64,000 nucleotides of DNA from Xylophilus ampelinus (GCF_003217575.1 NZ_QJTC01000010.1:62001-126000); one strand, 5' to 3'; shown: positions 45,750-54,850, counted from the stretch's first letter. Program-made: numbers and translations. The notes: generated by a model not told the origin, from the sequence alone.

Positions 45750-46655
45750 ATGAATCTTCGGTTTGTAGAAGCCTTCCACTGGGCCGTGACGTTGAAAAGC
45801 GTAACGGGTGCGGCCGAGAAACTCCACCTGACGCAGTCGGCCATATCCAGTCGCATCTCCGCGCTGGAGCACGAACTCAACGTGCTGCTGCTCGACCGCA
45901 GCAACAAGCATTTCCGCCTGACCGCCGCAGGTCAGCGCTTTCACTTGCACGCTAAGAATTTGCTGGAAATGCACATGCATATCCGGGCCGACATGGGGCA
46001 GGATCCGACGCACAAGGCCGTGCTTAGGGTGGGAGCGATCGAATCCGTAGTCCATAGCTGGCTCACGGACTGGGTGGAGCACATGCGACTGACCCATCCG
46101 GACTTCGCACTCGAACTCACGGTCGAAACCAGCCCGGTGTTGATCGAGAGGCTGCAGCGCGGCAAACAGGACATGGTGTTCGCCGCACTGCCCGCCATCG
46201 GGCACGGCATGCGTTCGAAGGCGGTGGCGGCCATGCCGATCTGCTTCGTCGGCCACAAGGATCTGCACCTGCGGCAAAACTATCGCCTGCAGGATTTGCT
46301 CGCACTCGACCTGATGACCTTCCAGCGCGGCTCACAGCCCTACCTGACGCTGACCGAGCTTTTCCGGAAAGCGGGCGGTCCCTTGCCGCGGGTGCACGCC
46401 ATTTCGTCCATCTCGGCGATGGTGCAACTCGTAGAGGCGGGTTTCGGTGTGGCCATGCTGCCGCAGCAGGTCGTCGAGTCACTGGCTGGTCGATTTCCCA
46501 TCCGCTCACTCCCTTGCGATGTTCTGGTCGAGCCCCTGCAGATCCACGCGAGTTATTGCGAAGACCCCTCGTCGTCCTTGCCCGAAGCGGCATTGAAGTC
46601 CGCATTGGTGCATGCGATGCACGCACCGCGTGCATCGAAAAAATCGATGTCTTGA
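45750..46655 (+). CDS. LysR family transcriptional regulator
   Basis: A 301-residue regulator with an N-terminal winged helix-turn-helix (NLRFVEAFHWAVTLKS, LTQSAISSRISALEHELN) and a substrate-binding-like effector domain (VGAIESVVHSWLTDWV, AMVQLVEAGFGVAMLPQQ). The ATG at 45750 gives the usual LysR start; a longer frame upstream is not conserved. It lies 231 bases upstream of, and on the same strand as, an MFS carboxylate-type transporter, which it may control. DNA here is less G+C-rich than in the flanking core genes. The inducer is unknown. Confidence 0.9.
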   Translation: MNLRFVEAFHWAVTLKSVTGAAEKLHLTQSAISSRISALEHELNVLLLDRSNKHFRLTAAGQRFHLHAKNLLEMHMHIRADMGQDPTHKAVLRVGAIESVVHSWLTDWVEHMRLTHPDFALELTVETSPVLIERLQRGKQDMVFAALPAIGHGMRSKAVAAMPICFVGHKDLHLRQNYRLQDLLALDLMTFQRGSQPYLTLTELFRKAGGPLPRVHAISSISAMVQLVEAGFGVAMLPQQVVESLAGRFPIRSLPCDVLVEPLQIHASYCEDPSSSLPEAALKSALVHAMHAPRASKKSMS

Positions 46656-46886
46656 ACAAGAAATTTTGCGTTGGCCTGATGAGTCACAGAATTTTCACAA
46701 TACGGGCTCTCACCCACCACCATGTCCACTGGCATCGGAAACGCCGAAGCCCCCCCACCCCACCGCCACCATCCAAGTCCGGGATCGTATGGCGCCCCTG
46801 GTGCGACGCCCTCGACCGATCCGATGCGACACCGGTTCGCCACTTCCGAGCCCCGCCCCACAACCATTCACACCAAGACTAAAGAC

Positions 46887-48185
46887 ATGCCTTCGACGAT
46901 CGTCAAACCCTCCTCCCCCGCAGCCGGTGGTGCTCCGGCCGCAAGCCACTGGATCAGCACACTCAACACCAACGAGAAGCGCACGCTGACGGCATCGTTC
47001 ACCGGCTACGCGGTCGACTCCTTCGACTACTACACACTGCCGCTGGTCACGCCGATCCTGTTGTCGCTGTGGGGCATGAGCAAGACCGAGGTGGGCCTGA
47101 TCGGCACGTCCACCCTGGTGGCATCCGCGCTCGGCGGATGGGCGGCGGGCGTGCTGGCCGACAGGTACGGTCGCGTGCGGATACTGCAGTTCACCATCCT
47201 GATCTTCACGGTCTTCACCTTCATGTGCGGGTTGGCGCAAACCCCTGAACAACTGCTGATCGGGCGCACACTGCAAGGTCTGGGTTTCGGCGGCGAATGG
47301 GCCGTGGGATCCGTGCTCATCGCCGAGACGATCCGACCGGCGCACCGCGGCAAGGCGGTAGGGCTGGTGCAAAGCAGTTGGGCCGTGGGCTGGGGTGCTG
47401 CGGTGCTGATGTCCGTCCTGCTATTCACCCATATTCCGCCGGAGTATTCGTGGCGCGCGATGTTCATGCTGGGATTGCTGCCGGCACTGCTGATCATCTT
47501 CATCCGCCGCTCGCTCCGCGAGCCTGACATCTACCTGCGCAGCCGTGCAGCCGTGGCACGGGGAGAACGCAGCGGCAACTTTCTTGCGATCTTCAAACCC
47601 GGCGTGCTGCGTGTCACGGTGCTGGCCAGCTTGCTGTTCACCGGTATGCAAGGCGGCTATTACGCCATCGGCGTGTGGCTGCCCACTTTTCTGAAGAACG
47701 AGCGCCATCTGACAGTACTGGGTTCGGGTGGCTACCAGTTCATGTTCATCGTCGGCTCCTTCATGGGCTACCTCTGCGGTGCCTACCTCTCGGACGCGTT
47801 GGGCCGACGTCGCACCTTCATGTTGTTTGCCGCCTGTGCCGGCGTACTCGTGTATGCGTACACGCTTCTACCGATCACCGACAGCGTGATGCTGATACTG
47901 GGCTTTCCGCTGGGCTTTTTCATGTCCGGAATGTTCAGCGGAGCGGGTGCTTTCCTGTCCGAACTGTTTTCCAACGAACTGCGCGGCTCCGGACAAGGTT
48001 TTTGCTACAACTTCGGCCGCGGGATCGGAGCCACTTTTCCTACCTTGGTGGGCGTGTTGAGCGACCACATGCATCTGTCGCTGGGCACCTCCATCGGTAT
48101 CTGCGCAGCAACGGCCTACGCTATCGTGGTGGTGGTGGCCATGTGCCTGCCGGAGACGCGCGGACGTGACCTGAACCGCAACTGA
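46887..48185 (+). CDS. MFS transporter, sialate/carboxylate:H+ symporter-like
   Basis: A 432-residue transporter with 12 predicted membrane segments. It has the MFS loop motifs GVLADRYGRVRIL (between helices 2 and 3) and GAYLSDALGRRRTFML (between 8 and 9), and GLGFGGEWAVGSVLIAE, which is typical of the sialate/lactate (SHS) and aromatic-acid symporters. Likely a proton-coupled importer of a small organic acid. The ATG at 46887 is preferred over an in-frame start at 46722 that would add 55 proline-rich, poorly conserved residues. It is downstream of the LysR gene. Confidence 0.87.
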   Translation: MPSTIVKPSSPAAGGAPAASHWISTLNTNEKRTLTASFTGYAVDSFDYYTLPLVTPILLSLWGMSKTEVGLIGTSTLVASALGGWAAGVLADRYGRVRILQFTILIFTVFTFMCGLAQTPEQLLIGRTLQGLGFGGEWAVGSVLIAETIRPAHRGKAVGLVQSSWAVGWGAAVLMSVLLFTHIPPEYSWRAMFMLGLLPALLIIFIRRSLREPDIYLRSRAAVARGERSGNFLAIFKPGVLRVTVLASLLFTGMQGGYYAIGVWLPTFLKNERHLTVLGSGGYQFMFIVGSFMGYLCGAYLSDALGRRRTFMLFAACAGVLVYAYTLLPITDSVMLILGFPLGFFMSGMFSGAGAFLSELFSNELRGSGQGFCYNFGRGIGATFPTLVGVLSDHMHLSLGTSIGICAATAYAIVVVVAMCLPETRGRDLNRN

Positions 48186-48221
48186 AAACCGAACCGCAGG
48201 TCCGGTTCCCTCTATCGCCCG

Positions 48222-51200
48222 TCAGATGAAATCCGGCGACCGTTCGGTGTAGGTGTACTGCCCGTTGTGCGTCGCGCCCAACTGGCCATTGACCCCCAGC
48301 GTCATACCGACGCTCCGGGTGTTGAGGGCAATAACGTAGCGGGATTCCTGATTGCCAGGTTCGCGCAATAGCTGGTCCGCTTCGGCACGCGCTGCCGCGG
48401 CTTGCACGGCATCACCACGCGCACCATCGAGATGGGCCTGGGCCCGTAACGCGGTGTCGCTATCGTCGTAGTCGCCAAGCTCGTACCAATCGGCGAATTT
48501 CATCGTCATATCCTGGCGCGTCGCGTGCCGTCCGACGAACTGACCGAGCGCGGCCATCTGCTTGCCGCGTTCGCGCGCCGCATCCTCCGCATGCCTGCCG
48601 GGATAGAACTTCTTGTTCATGTCCTCGACGTTGCTTTCCAGCCGCGCACCGTAGGCTTTGTAGAAATCGTTCGGTCGGTCGTAGCTGGTCGAAAGGTAGC
48701 TCGTGGGCAGAGTCTTGTGATTGCGCGAGATGCGCACCGTCGCTTCGGCGACCCCCTTGCGCCGAACGTCGACCGCACCTTGCGCCAGCGGCGAGACGCT
48801 GACGACGGCATCCAGCGTCCCCACGCTGCCGGCCTGCTCCCAGTCGTTGGCCTGGCCAAGCAGCATAGCCAATGCACCCGTGGCACGGTCCACGACGTGC
48901 TCGTGTCGTGTTTCCCTGTCCACCCGATACGAGCCGGTGAGGTCTTTCTGATGCATCACGCTGGTCCGGACATCGTGAAAGAGCTTCGTCGGTGCGAGGC
49001 CGACAACCACGGGCCCCTTGCTTACGCCGGCGCCGGCGGCAACCTCCAAGGTCGGCCCCATCTCGAGCGACTGCTCGACTTTATAGCGGTTGATCGACAG
49101 CGAAGGACCGAATTCCTGAAGTGCAAGATTGATAAGATCCGGAAGACCGCCCGTGCTGCGGTCTTCCGGGTTGCCCGGCAACCTGTAGGGGCCGCCTTGC
49201 GGATCGGCAACACCATTTAGCAGCAGAAACAGGCGCGCCTTCTTGTCGGCAAGCTGCTGGTCGTTGGCAAGTCCGCCCGACCGGTCGCGTGGAAAGTTCC
49301 AGTTCACGCCTTCTTCAGAGGCCAGCTTCCACACATGCGATGCGCTGACACCCACGGCCACCGAACCTCCGACGGGACCAGCGCTGCCCTTTATGCCCGC
49401 CAAACCGCCAGCGCCCAGACTCATGCGCACGAAGGTCTGCACACGCATCACGATGCCGCTTCGCTCCGCCGCGTTTCTGGATTCGAAGCTCACGCGGCGC
49501 GTGTGCTGGACACCCGCATCCACATGACAACGGAAGAATCCGAGCAGGACGCCACAGATTCTCTGCATGACGCTACCGGTGTTGAAGCCCGAATTGCCAC
49601 CATGCTCCAGCGTGAAACTCGATGCGAGCTCTTCGCCGCTGTTGTCGCCCGCATGCTTGCCGCGGATCATTTCGGCGATAACGAGGCAGGCATCTTTGTG
49701 CGACTTGCCTTCCAGCGAAACGATCTCCGGCTCGGGTGCCTCGTTCCTCGCCACACGGGCATAGCTGCTCGCGAACCGCGCCCAATCGGGTTCGCCGAAC
49801 GCGGCTTCGCCCGGCTCCAGCTCCATAGCCGCTGCTTCGTCGCGCGGCCCCCCGACGTCGGCGGCCCAGTCCAGCAGACATTGCGGCGTCAGTGGCCTGT
49901 TCTGCGCAGTGCCGGTCCAGCTCGCTTCGCCGCCTTCCTCGACGTCCGACGCGTCGGGGGGCGCGGACCCGGCGTCGGCCAGCAGGGCATCGACGGCGGC
50001 CGTGATGTCTTGCGGCCAGCGCGGCGGGGAGCCCGCCGCCCCGTCGGCAGGCCGAATGCAGTCCAGCACGGCGGCACGGGCGGCGTCGATCCTATCAGGG
50101 GGTATCGCGCGCGAAAGGTTATAGCGTGTGAACAGCGGACCGACCTCCCCCCTGGCCTCGGAGAGCAAGGACCTGCGGACAAGATTACGCAAGGTCGTCA
50201 AGCCCTCCACCTCATCAGGACGGACTGCCGATGCAGGGATCGGATGCTTCCGCGTCGGCAAGGGCGAACCTCCCGGTCCGCCCCGCTGGTCGAGTGCCTG
50301 CTCGAGCGTACCGATCATGTCCTTCATGGCGCGGCCGTGGTGGATGCCGTTGTTGTGCGACAGGGTCATCCTCGCATCCATGCCCTGCGGCGACACCACC
50401 TTGTTGACGACCAGATACGGGCTCTTGCCCCTGTGGGTCAAAGCGAGTTTGAACGCGGCGCGCCGGCCCCGGGGTGCCCGGGCCCGGTCCATCCATGTGC
50501 GACCTTTGCGGGTACGCGCCATGATGTAATGCTCGTCGCTCTGAGAGCCGTCTGCATTGGTCGCCTGCCCGCTGGCCAGACCGTTGAGCACGCGGTAGGC
50601 GGCGAACGCGCATCCGTGCACTTCGGTGACTGCCGGATCGAGCATGTCGTGTACCGCGAGCAACGCCTTCTCGTACAGGTTCAGACGCACGGCAGAACTT
50701 CCGCCCGCGTCCTCGTGCAGCGGCAGGGCGGCACCGGCCCGTCCCGGCCACACATCTTTCTTTCGCGCTACCGCACCGTCGCGATGCGCTTGCCTGCGCG
50801 ATTCGTCGATGCATGCGGCAAGCCGCTCCATCGCGTAGATGCTGTGCGGATCGACCGCCGTACCGCCGATCTCCCGGGCCGCGATCAGGTAGCAGAGCAC
50901 GCCGTCGCGCTGCTGGGCATTCCATGGCGCACGGCGCGCACCGCCCTCACCCGCATTGCCGTTCAAGGCGCCGTCCGTGACCTTGTCGAGCAGGTCGATG
51001 GCCTTGCCCGGGACGAGTGCGACGAGCGCTGCGGCGAACGCCCACGCCAGCCGCGCCTCGTCCGTCGGCGGCGACGACGACGGGTGCGCCAGCGCTTCCA
51101 CCAGCCGCAGCTCGCACAAGCCGGCGAGGCAGGCCGCGGCCTCGGACATGTCCAGAGGATGCGCCTGCATCAGCGCCCCGCTCAGAAGATGGAGCTCGGG

Positions 51201-51794
51201 AGAGGTCAAACCACCCGATCGCGCGATGTCGGTGAGCGAATCGGCGAGTGCCGTGCGTTCATAGGGTTGTGCATCCGGATAAGCGCCGGCAAGCATGGCC
51301 TGCAGATCGGGCGCCTGCTTGAGCGCGCGCAGGCGCGGTCCTTCGACCGCCAACGCCGTTGCAGTACGTGCAGCGCCGCTCATTTTCGACGGCATCGACG
51401 GCACGGCGTCGCCGTCGCTGCGCACGTGACGCCCCACGGTAGGCCGTGCGGACACATCGGTGCGATGGAAAGGATTGAAGAGCTTCGTCTTGGCGTACGC
51501 GGCCACGCCGATGCCCTTGTCGTAGCGATCCTGCCGCCCTGCCGGAGTGTTGATCGGCCGCAGCAGACCCTTCAGTTTTCTCACGATATCGCGCTGCCTC
51601 GGCGCTGCCGGTGGCGGAGATGCGACTGCAATCTCGCCCGGCTGCGCACGAGCCGGCCGCCGTGACAACATCAGAAGGCCGCGCTCTGGCGTGGGCGGAA
51701 CCGTCGATCGGACGGGCGGCGGGGACGGGTCGGCCGCAGGGCCCTCGTCGATCCGAATACCGGTATTGGAGGTTCTCGGTTCTATCATCGTCAT
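48222..51794 (-). CDS. Large candidate type III secretion effector
   Basis: A 1190-residue soluble protein without signal peptide or membrane helices. The first ~140 residues are Ser/Pro/Arg-rich and disordered, as in type III effectors. Residues ~160-750 look helical, and the C-terminal ~400 residues are beta/glycine-rich (GSAGPVGGSVAVGVSASHVW, VAAGAGVSKGPVVVGLAP, SVGMTLGVNGQLGATHNGQY). I do not recognise the family with certainty; the size and shape recall the large AWR (RipA) effectors of Ralstonia, but I could not confirm the diagnostic motif. GAAAGG precedes the ATG at 51794. An imperfect hrp box (51917-51940) faces it, and a divergent effector-chaperone pair shares the promoter region. 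Base composition is more A/T-rich than the core genome. Confidence 0.6.
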   Translation of the reverse strand: MTMIEPRTSNTGIRIDEGPAADPSPPPVRSTVPPTPERGLLMLSRRPARAQPGEIAVASPPPAAPRQRDIVRKLKGLLRPINTPAGRQDRYDKGIGVAAYAKTKLFNPFHRTDVSARPTVGRHVRSDGDAVPSMPSKMSGAARTATALAVEGPRLRALKQAPDLQAMLAGAYPDAQPYERTALADSLTDIARSGGLTSPELHLLSGALMQAHPLDMSEAAACLAGLCELRLVEALAHPSSSPPTDEARLAWAFAAALVALVPGKAIDLLDKVTDGALNGNAGEGGARRAPWNAQQRDGVLCYLIAAREIGGTAVDPHSIYAMERLAACIDESRRQAHRDGAVARKKDVWPGRAGAALPLHEDAGGSSAVRLNLYEKALLAVHDMLDPAVTEVHGCAFAAYRVLNGLASGQATNADGSQSDEHYIMARTRKGRTWMDRARAPRGRRAAFKLALTHRGKSPYLVVNKVVSPQGMDARMTLSHNNGIHHGRAMKDMIGTLEQALDQRGGPGGSPLPTRKHPIPASAVRPDEVEGLTTLRNLVRRSLLSEARGEVGPLFTRYNLSRAIPPDRIDAARAAVLDCIRPADGAAGSPPRWPQDITAAVDALLADAGSAPPDASDVEEGGEASWTGTAQNRPLTPQCLLDWAADVGGPRDEAAAMELEPGEAAFGEPDWARFASSYARVARNEAPEPEIVSLEGKSHKDACLVIAEMIRGKHAGDNSGEELASSFTLEHGGNSGFNTGSVMQRICGVLLGFFRCHVDAGVQHTRRVSFESRNAAERSGIVMRVQTFVRMSLGAGGLAGIKGSAGPVGGSVAVGVSASHVWKLASEEGVNWNFPRDRSGGLANDQQLADKKARLFLLLNGVADPQGGPYRLPGNPEDRSTGGLPDLINLALQEFGPSLSINRYKVEQSLEMGPTLEVAAGAGVSKGPVVVGLAPTKLFHDVRTSVMHQKDLTGSYRVDRETRHEHVVDRATGALAMLLGQANDWEQAGSVGTLDAVVSVSPLAQGAVDVRRKGVAEATVRISRNHKTLPTSYLSTSYDRPNDFYKAYGARLESNVEDMNKKFYPGRHAEDAARERGKQMAALGQFVGRHATRQDMTMKFADWYELGDYDDSDTALRAQAHLDGARGDAVQAAAARAEADQLLREPGNQESRYVIALNTRSVGMTLGVNGQLGATHNGQYTYTERSPDFI

Positions 51795-51916
51795 GGCTGG
51801 GCCTTTCGTTTCCTATCGTGTAGCGCAGAACCCCATCGGGATGCCGCGCTGCTTGCGCGGTTTCCAGAGGCTCCGACGAATTCTCAAAGGCACGCATGAG
51901 GGCAGCCGTGCCCTGG

Positions 51917-51940
51917 CGAAACGTCGTATGCAAACGCGAC
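51917..51940 (-). promoter_or_regulatory. Imperfect hrp/PIP box (GTCG-N16-TTCG) for the 1190-residue protein
   Basis: On the minus strand GTCG at 51940-51937 and TTCG at 51920-51917 are separated by exactly 16 bases, one mismatch from TTCG-N16-TTCG. A GAGAAT hexamer lies 31 bases downstream, at the spacing expected of the -10 box. It is 123 bases from the ATG. Confidence 0.55.
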
Positions 51941-51955
51941 ACCCTTCGTTTGCAT
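51928..51955. repeat. Dyad between the divergent hrp boxes
   Basis: Perfect 9-bp inverted repeat ATGCAAACG-N10-CGTTTGCAT that straddles the inner halves of both hrp boxes. Its centre (about 51941.5) nearly coincides with the midpoint of the two boxes, giving two-fold symmetry to the divergent promoter. Confidence 0.7.
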
Positions 51956-51968
51956 GCTCCGCACTTCG
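51945..51968 (+). promoter_or_regulatory. Perfect hrp/PIP box (TTCG-N16-TTCG)
   Basis: TTCG at 51945-51948 and TTCG at 51965-51968 with exactly 16 bases between. This is the HrpB/HrpX-recognised element (hrpII/PIP type) of Ralstonia, Xanthomonas and Acidovorax. A GAGCAT hexamer follows at 52001-52006, 32 bases downstream, the expected position for the -10 box. Transcription would start near 52013. Confidence 0.78.
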
Positions 51969-52037
51969 GACTTCACCGCATGGCAAGGCGGCCAAGCTCT
52001 GAGCATGGAGGTCCCCAACTCAAGAAAATACAGAACC

Positions 52038-54284
52038 ATGTCCCCACTAGACTCAACGGGTGCTCACCAAAGTGTCCATGACCTCGTCCAGCAATTCGAG
52101 AGCGCAGCCGCGGCGGATGCACGCGGCAGGGCGGCTCCGCGATCCCAACCAGCCGGGCAAGCCGACGTAGCGGAACGGCCGATGTCGCTGCGTCTGGCCG
52201 AAATTTCCCCGGCGCCGCGCGGCCGCAGCGTACTACCGCTGCAATCGCCCAATGTCGACGCGCTGCTGCATTCGTACGTGGGTCGGGGCATCGACAAGTT
52301 CAAGGCCGAGGGAGCGGTGGCGAACATCGCCGCTGCGCTCGACGACAAGAAGCATGTGATGTTGCTCACCGGATTCTCCGTCGCGCCGCAGATGCCCGAA
52401 ACGGACGGTATGGCGACGGCCGTCCTGGGCAGTGCGCTCAAGGCAGCGGGCATGCTCGTCACTTTCGTCACCGACACCACCAACGATCCGATACTGAAAG
52501 CCGCCGTCAACGAGGTCGATCCCGAGATGGCGGCCTATGGGAAATTCGTCGAGTTCGATCCGCCGCATGGTGCCCCGGCAGAGGCCGCGGCCAACAAACT
52601 GTTGGACAAACTTCACCCCGATGCGGTGGTCGCTGTCGAGCTGCCGGGCCGCTCGCAGGACATCAAGGAAGATGGCACGCATGTCTACCGGAACATGCGG
52701 GGCGTGGACATCAGCCCCTTCAACGGGCCGGTGGACCAGCTGCTCGTCGAGGCGAACAAGAGAGACGGAATATTCACCGCAGGCGTCGGCGACGGCGGCA
52801 ACGAGGCGGGCGTGATCGGCCAGAACATTCCGCAGGCGCTGGACGGCAGCAACATGGCCAACACGGTGCCGGCGGACATCACCCTCACGGCCTGGAACTC
52901 CAACCTGGGCGCAATGGCGATCGGCGCAGCAGTGCTGCAGAGGCACGGCAGACTCGACAAAATGCCCCCGCCGGACGCCTACGTTCGCGCGATGGAAGCG
53001 ACGATGGCGGCAGGTGCGGTAGACGGCGTGACCCGCGGTCGGATTCCGAACGAAAAGATCGGCGACAGCAATTCCGGCGTCGACGGTTTTCATCTGGAAG
53101 CGCACGCGGGCGATCTGCGCAAACTCGTGGCAGCGATCGCCCGAGACATCCCGGCAGGCGTCGTGCAAGTCGAAAAGGAAAACCCGTTCATCATCGTGGG
53201 AACCGATTCCAGCGACGGCGGATTGATCGGCGGCAAGAACCTGATGGGTTTCCTGGAACATCGCTACCACACGCCGGCAGTGCTTGTATCCGTTCTGGAC
53301 CATGGAAACGCGCCCTACGGCGAACATACCCGCGCAAGTCTTGTCGTACATGCGGGAAGGATGGAACAGACCGCACTGCTCGTCGGCGACCTGACCGCCA
53401 CGATCTGCAACACGCAGGCGACCACCCTGCCAGAGTCGCTCCACATTCCTCCCAACGCCCTCGGCGATGCAGGTGCGTCCCGACGCGAACAGCGCACGGT
53501 GAACCTGGTCGATGTGACGGCGCGCGCCATCGTCGAATCGGGCGGTACGCATCCGGTGCTGCTGTCCACACAAGGCACCAAGGACAGCGGTGCCTATCCC
53601 AGAAAAATCAGGGAATATTCCGACGGCAAGATCGATCCTGGCATGGTGGCTTGTCCCGAGTGGGCCCCCCTCGTGAACGACCGAACGCATGAAAGCGACG
53701 ACCCGGAGGACAAAGCTTACGTAGAACGGTCGGTAAGCAAGATCGTCGATGAACTCAAAGAGATGCACGACGCCGGAAAAATCACCTCTTTGTACCTCTG
53801 CTGCACGCACTACCCCGCATTGAAGTCGCACATCCAGGCGGAGCTCAATGCGCAAGGGTTGGGCGACGTGAAATTGATCGATCCCATCGAATCGCTCGCA
53901 GAGGCGGTGATGCAGAGGCTCGACGAGATCGGAGGCGAGATCGATCGAAGCAAGCGCACGGTCTCCAACGACCCGATCGTGTTGACGACCGCGCTCGACT
54001 TGAGCAAAGTTCAGGTTGCGGCAGAGCACATCCTGCGCAACCGCAATCCAAGCGCGCCGATACCGAAAGTCTCCGTTCTGAGCCTACCCTCTTTCGGACA
54101 CGACATCGACCTGCGCCTGCTCACGCAAGAGCTCTTCCCGCACAACGAGAGCTCGGTGAAGATCGAGGAAAGCGCCGACGACGAGCCCGACGCCGACGCG
54201 CCCCTGCCATTCGCCGGCCTCTCGCCACAAGTCGATGCCGATGCCGATGCCGAATCGTCCGGCAGCACGCAAACCCTTCACTGA
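52038..54284 (+). CDS. Candidate type III effector: D-glutamate cyclase-like + glutamate racemase-like fusion
   Basis: A 748-residue protein in three parts. Residues 1-~70 are a disordered Ser/Ala/Gln-rich leader like type III signals. Residues ~75-320 resemble the DUF4392 domain of D-glutamate cyclase (LLTGFSV near 110, then PETDG, VELPGRS, and GVGDGGNEAG near 249), which converts D-glutamate to 5-oxo-D-proline. Residues ~383-625 resemble glutamate racemase MurI: DSSDGGLIGG, DHGNAPYGEHT, ICNTQA with Cys457, STQGTKDSGAY and CCTHYPALKSHI with Cys589, the two catalytic cysteines. The C-terminal ~45 residues are acidic. I chose ATG 52038: an ATG at 51954 lies inside the hrp box and one at 52005 inside the predicted -10 box. 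A CesT-type chaperone gene follows 20 bases later. Secretion is inferred; the domain calls rest on motifs. Confidence 0.75.
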   Translation: MSPLDSTGAHQSVHDLVQQFESAAAADARGRAAPRSQPAGQADVAERPMSLRLAEISPAPRGRSVLPLQSPNVDALLHSYVGRGIDKFKAEGAVANIAAALDDKKHVMLLTGFSVAPQMPETDGMATAVLGSALKAAGMLVTFVTDTTNDPILKAAVNEVDPEMAAYGKFVEFDPPHGAPAEAAANKLLDKLHPDAVVAVELPGRSQDIKEDGTHVYRNMRGVDISPFNGPVDQLLVEANKRDGIFTAGVGDGGNEAGVIGQNIPQALDGSNMANTVPADITLTAWNSNLGAMAIGAAVLQRHGRLDKMPPPDAYVRAMEATMAAGAVDGVTRGRIPNEKIGDSNSGVDGFHLEAHAGDLRKLVAAIARDIPAGVVQVEKENPFIIVGTDSSDGGLIGGKNLMGFLEHRYHTPAVLVSVLDHGNAPYGEHTRASLVVHAGRMEQTALLVGDLTATICNTQATTLPESLHIPPNALGDAGASRREQRTVNLVDVTARAIVESGGTHPVLLSTQGTKDSGAYPRKIREYSDGKIDPGMVACPEWAPLVNDRTHESDDPEDKAYVERSVSKIVDELKEMHDAGKITSLYLCCTHYPALKSHIQAELNAQGLGDVKLIDPIESLAEAVMQRLDEIGGEIDRSKRTVSNDPIVLTTALDLSKVQVAAEHILRNRNPSAPIPKVSVLSLPSFGHDIDLRLLTQELFPHNESSVKIEESADDEPDADAPLPFAGLSPQVDADADAESSGSTQTLH

Positions 54285-54304
54285 CCGAATCGAAAGAGAA
54301 CGAC

Positions 54305-54703
54305 ATGGGTACTCAAAAATTCGCCTCCGTACTGAAGGAATTCAGCCAGCTCGTGGGTTTCGAGGAATTCGACGCACTCGCCAAGGGTGCGAAACTCAAG
54401 ATCGACGATTACGTCGTCAGCTTCATCCCCGGCGCAGGCGACGACGAGGATAACTTGCGTGTATACGTCGACCTGGGGCCGCTGGTGGGCGATGCCGCCG
54501 AGGGCTTGCGCACCTTGATGGAGCTCAACTTCATGCTGAGCGCAGCCGGCAGACTGGTGGTGTGTACGCATCCGACAACGCACAACGTGTTCCTGATCTT
54601 TCGCTATGCGCTCGACCAGAACGCTTCGGGACAGGCGCTGCTCGATACGACGCTGCGTTCCATCTCGGAATTGGGCTACGAGGTGCAGACGCTCGCCGCC
54701 TGA
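54305..54703 (+). CDS. CesT family type III secretion chaperone
   Basis: A 132-residue small acidic protein of the Tir/CesT chaperone fold, which dimerises and holds an effector's N-terminal region unfolded for type III export. It has the typical helix-strand layout: FASVLKEFSQLVGFEEF, then the beta strands DYVVSFIPGAG and LRVYVDLGPLVG, a central helix LRTLMELNFMLSAAGRLV and HNVFLIFRYAL. The gene starts 20 bases after the racemase/cyclase effector with GAAAGAGAA upstream, so both should be made from one hrp-controlled transcript. Its cargo is most likely that effector. The 147 bases before aroC hold no feature I can name. Confidence 0.85.
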   Translation: MGTQKFASVLKEFSQLVGFEEFDALAKGAKLKIDDYVVSFIPGAGDDEDNLRVYVDLGPLVGDAAEGLRTLMELNFMLSAAGRLVVCTHPTTHNVFLIFRYALDQNASGQALLDTTLRSISELGYEVQTLAA

Positions 54704-54850
54704 ACGGTCGAACACACGGGTCGCGCGTCGGCAGGTGCTGCTGCGCGCGAGATGCGGGCTGCTGTACCGCAGCCCGCCGTCAGGTGCCGGCGGGCTGCCC
54801 GGCCGCACGGCGGTGGACGGTGCAGCGCGTGCCGTCCTTTTCCGCAGTGG

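Noticed and set aside
48222-51794. Firm assignment to the AWR/RipA effector family
   Set aside because: Length and layout are similar, but I could not locate a reliable Ala-Trp-Arg signature or recall diagnostic sequence, so the family is left open.
51954-52037. Upstream ATG codons at 51954 and 52005 as starts of the racemase/cyclase gene
   Set aside because: The first lies within the perfect hrp box and the second within the predicted -10 hexamer, so neither would be translated from that promoter; 52038 is the first ATG downstream of the predicted transcript start.
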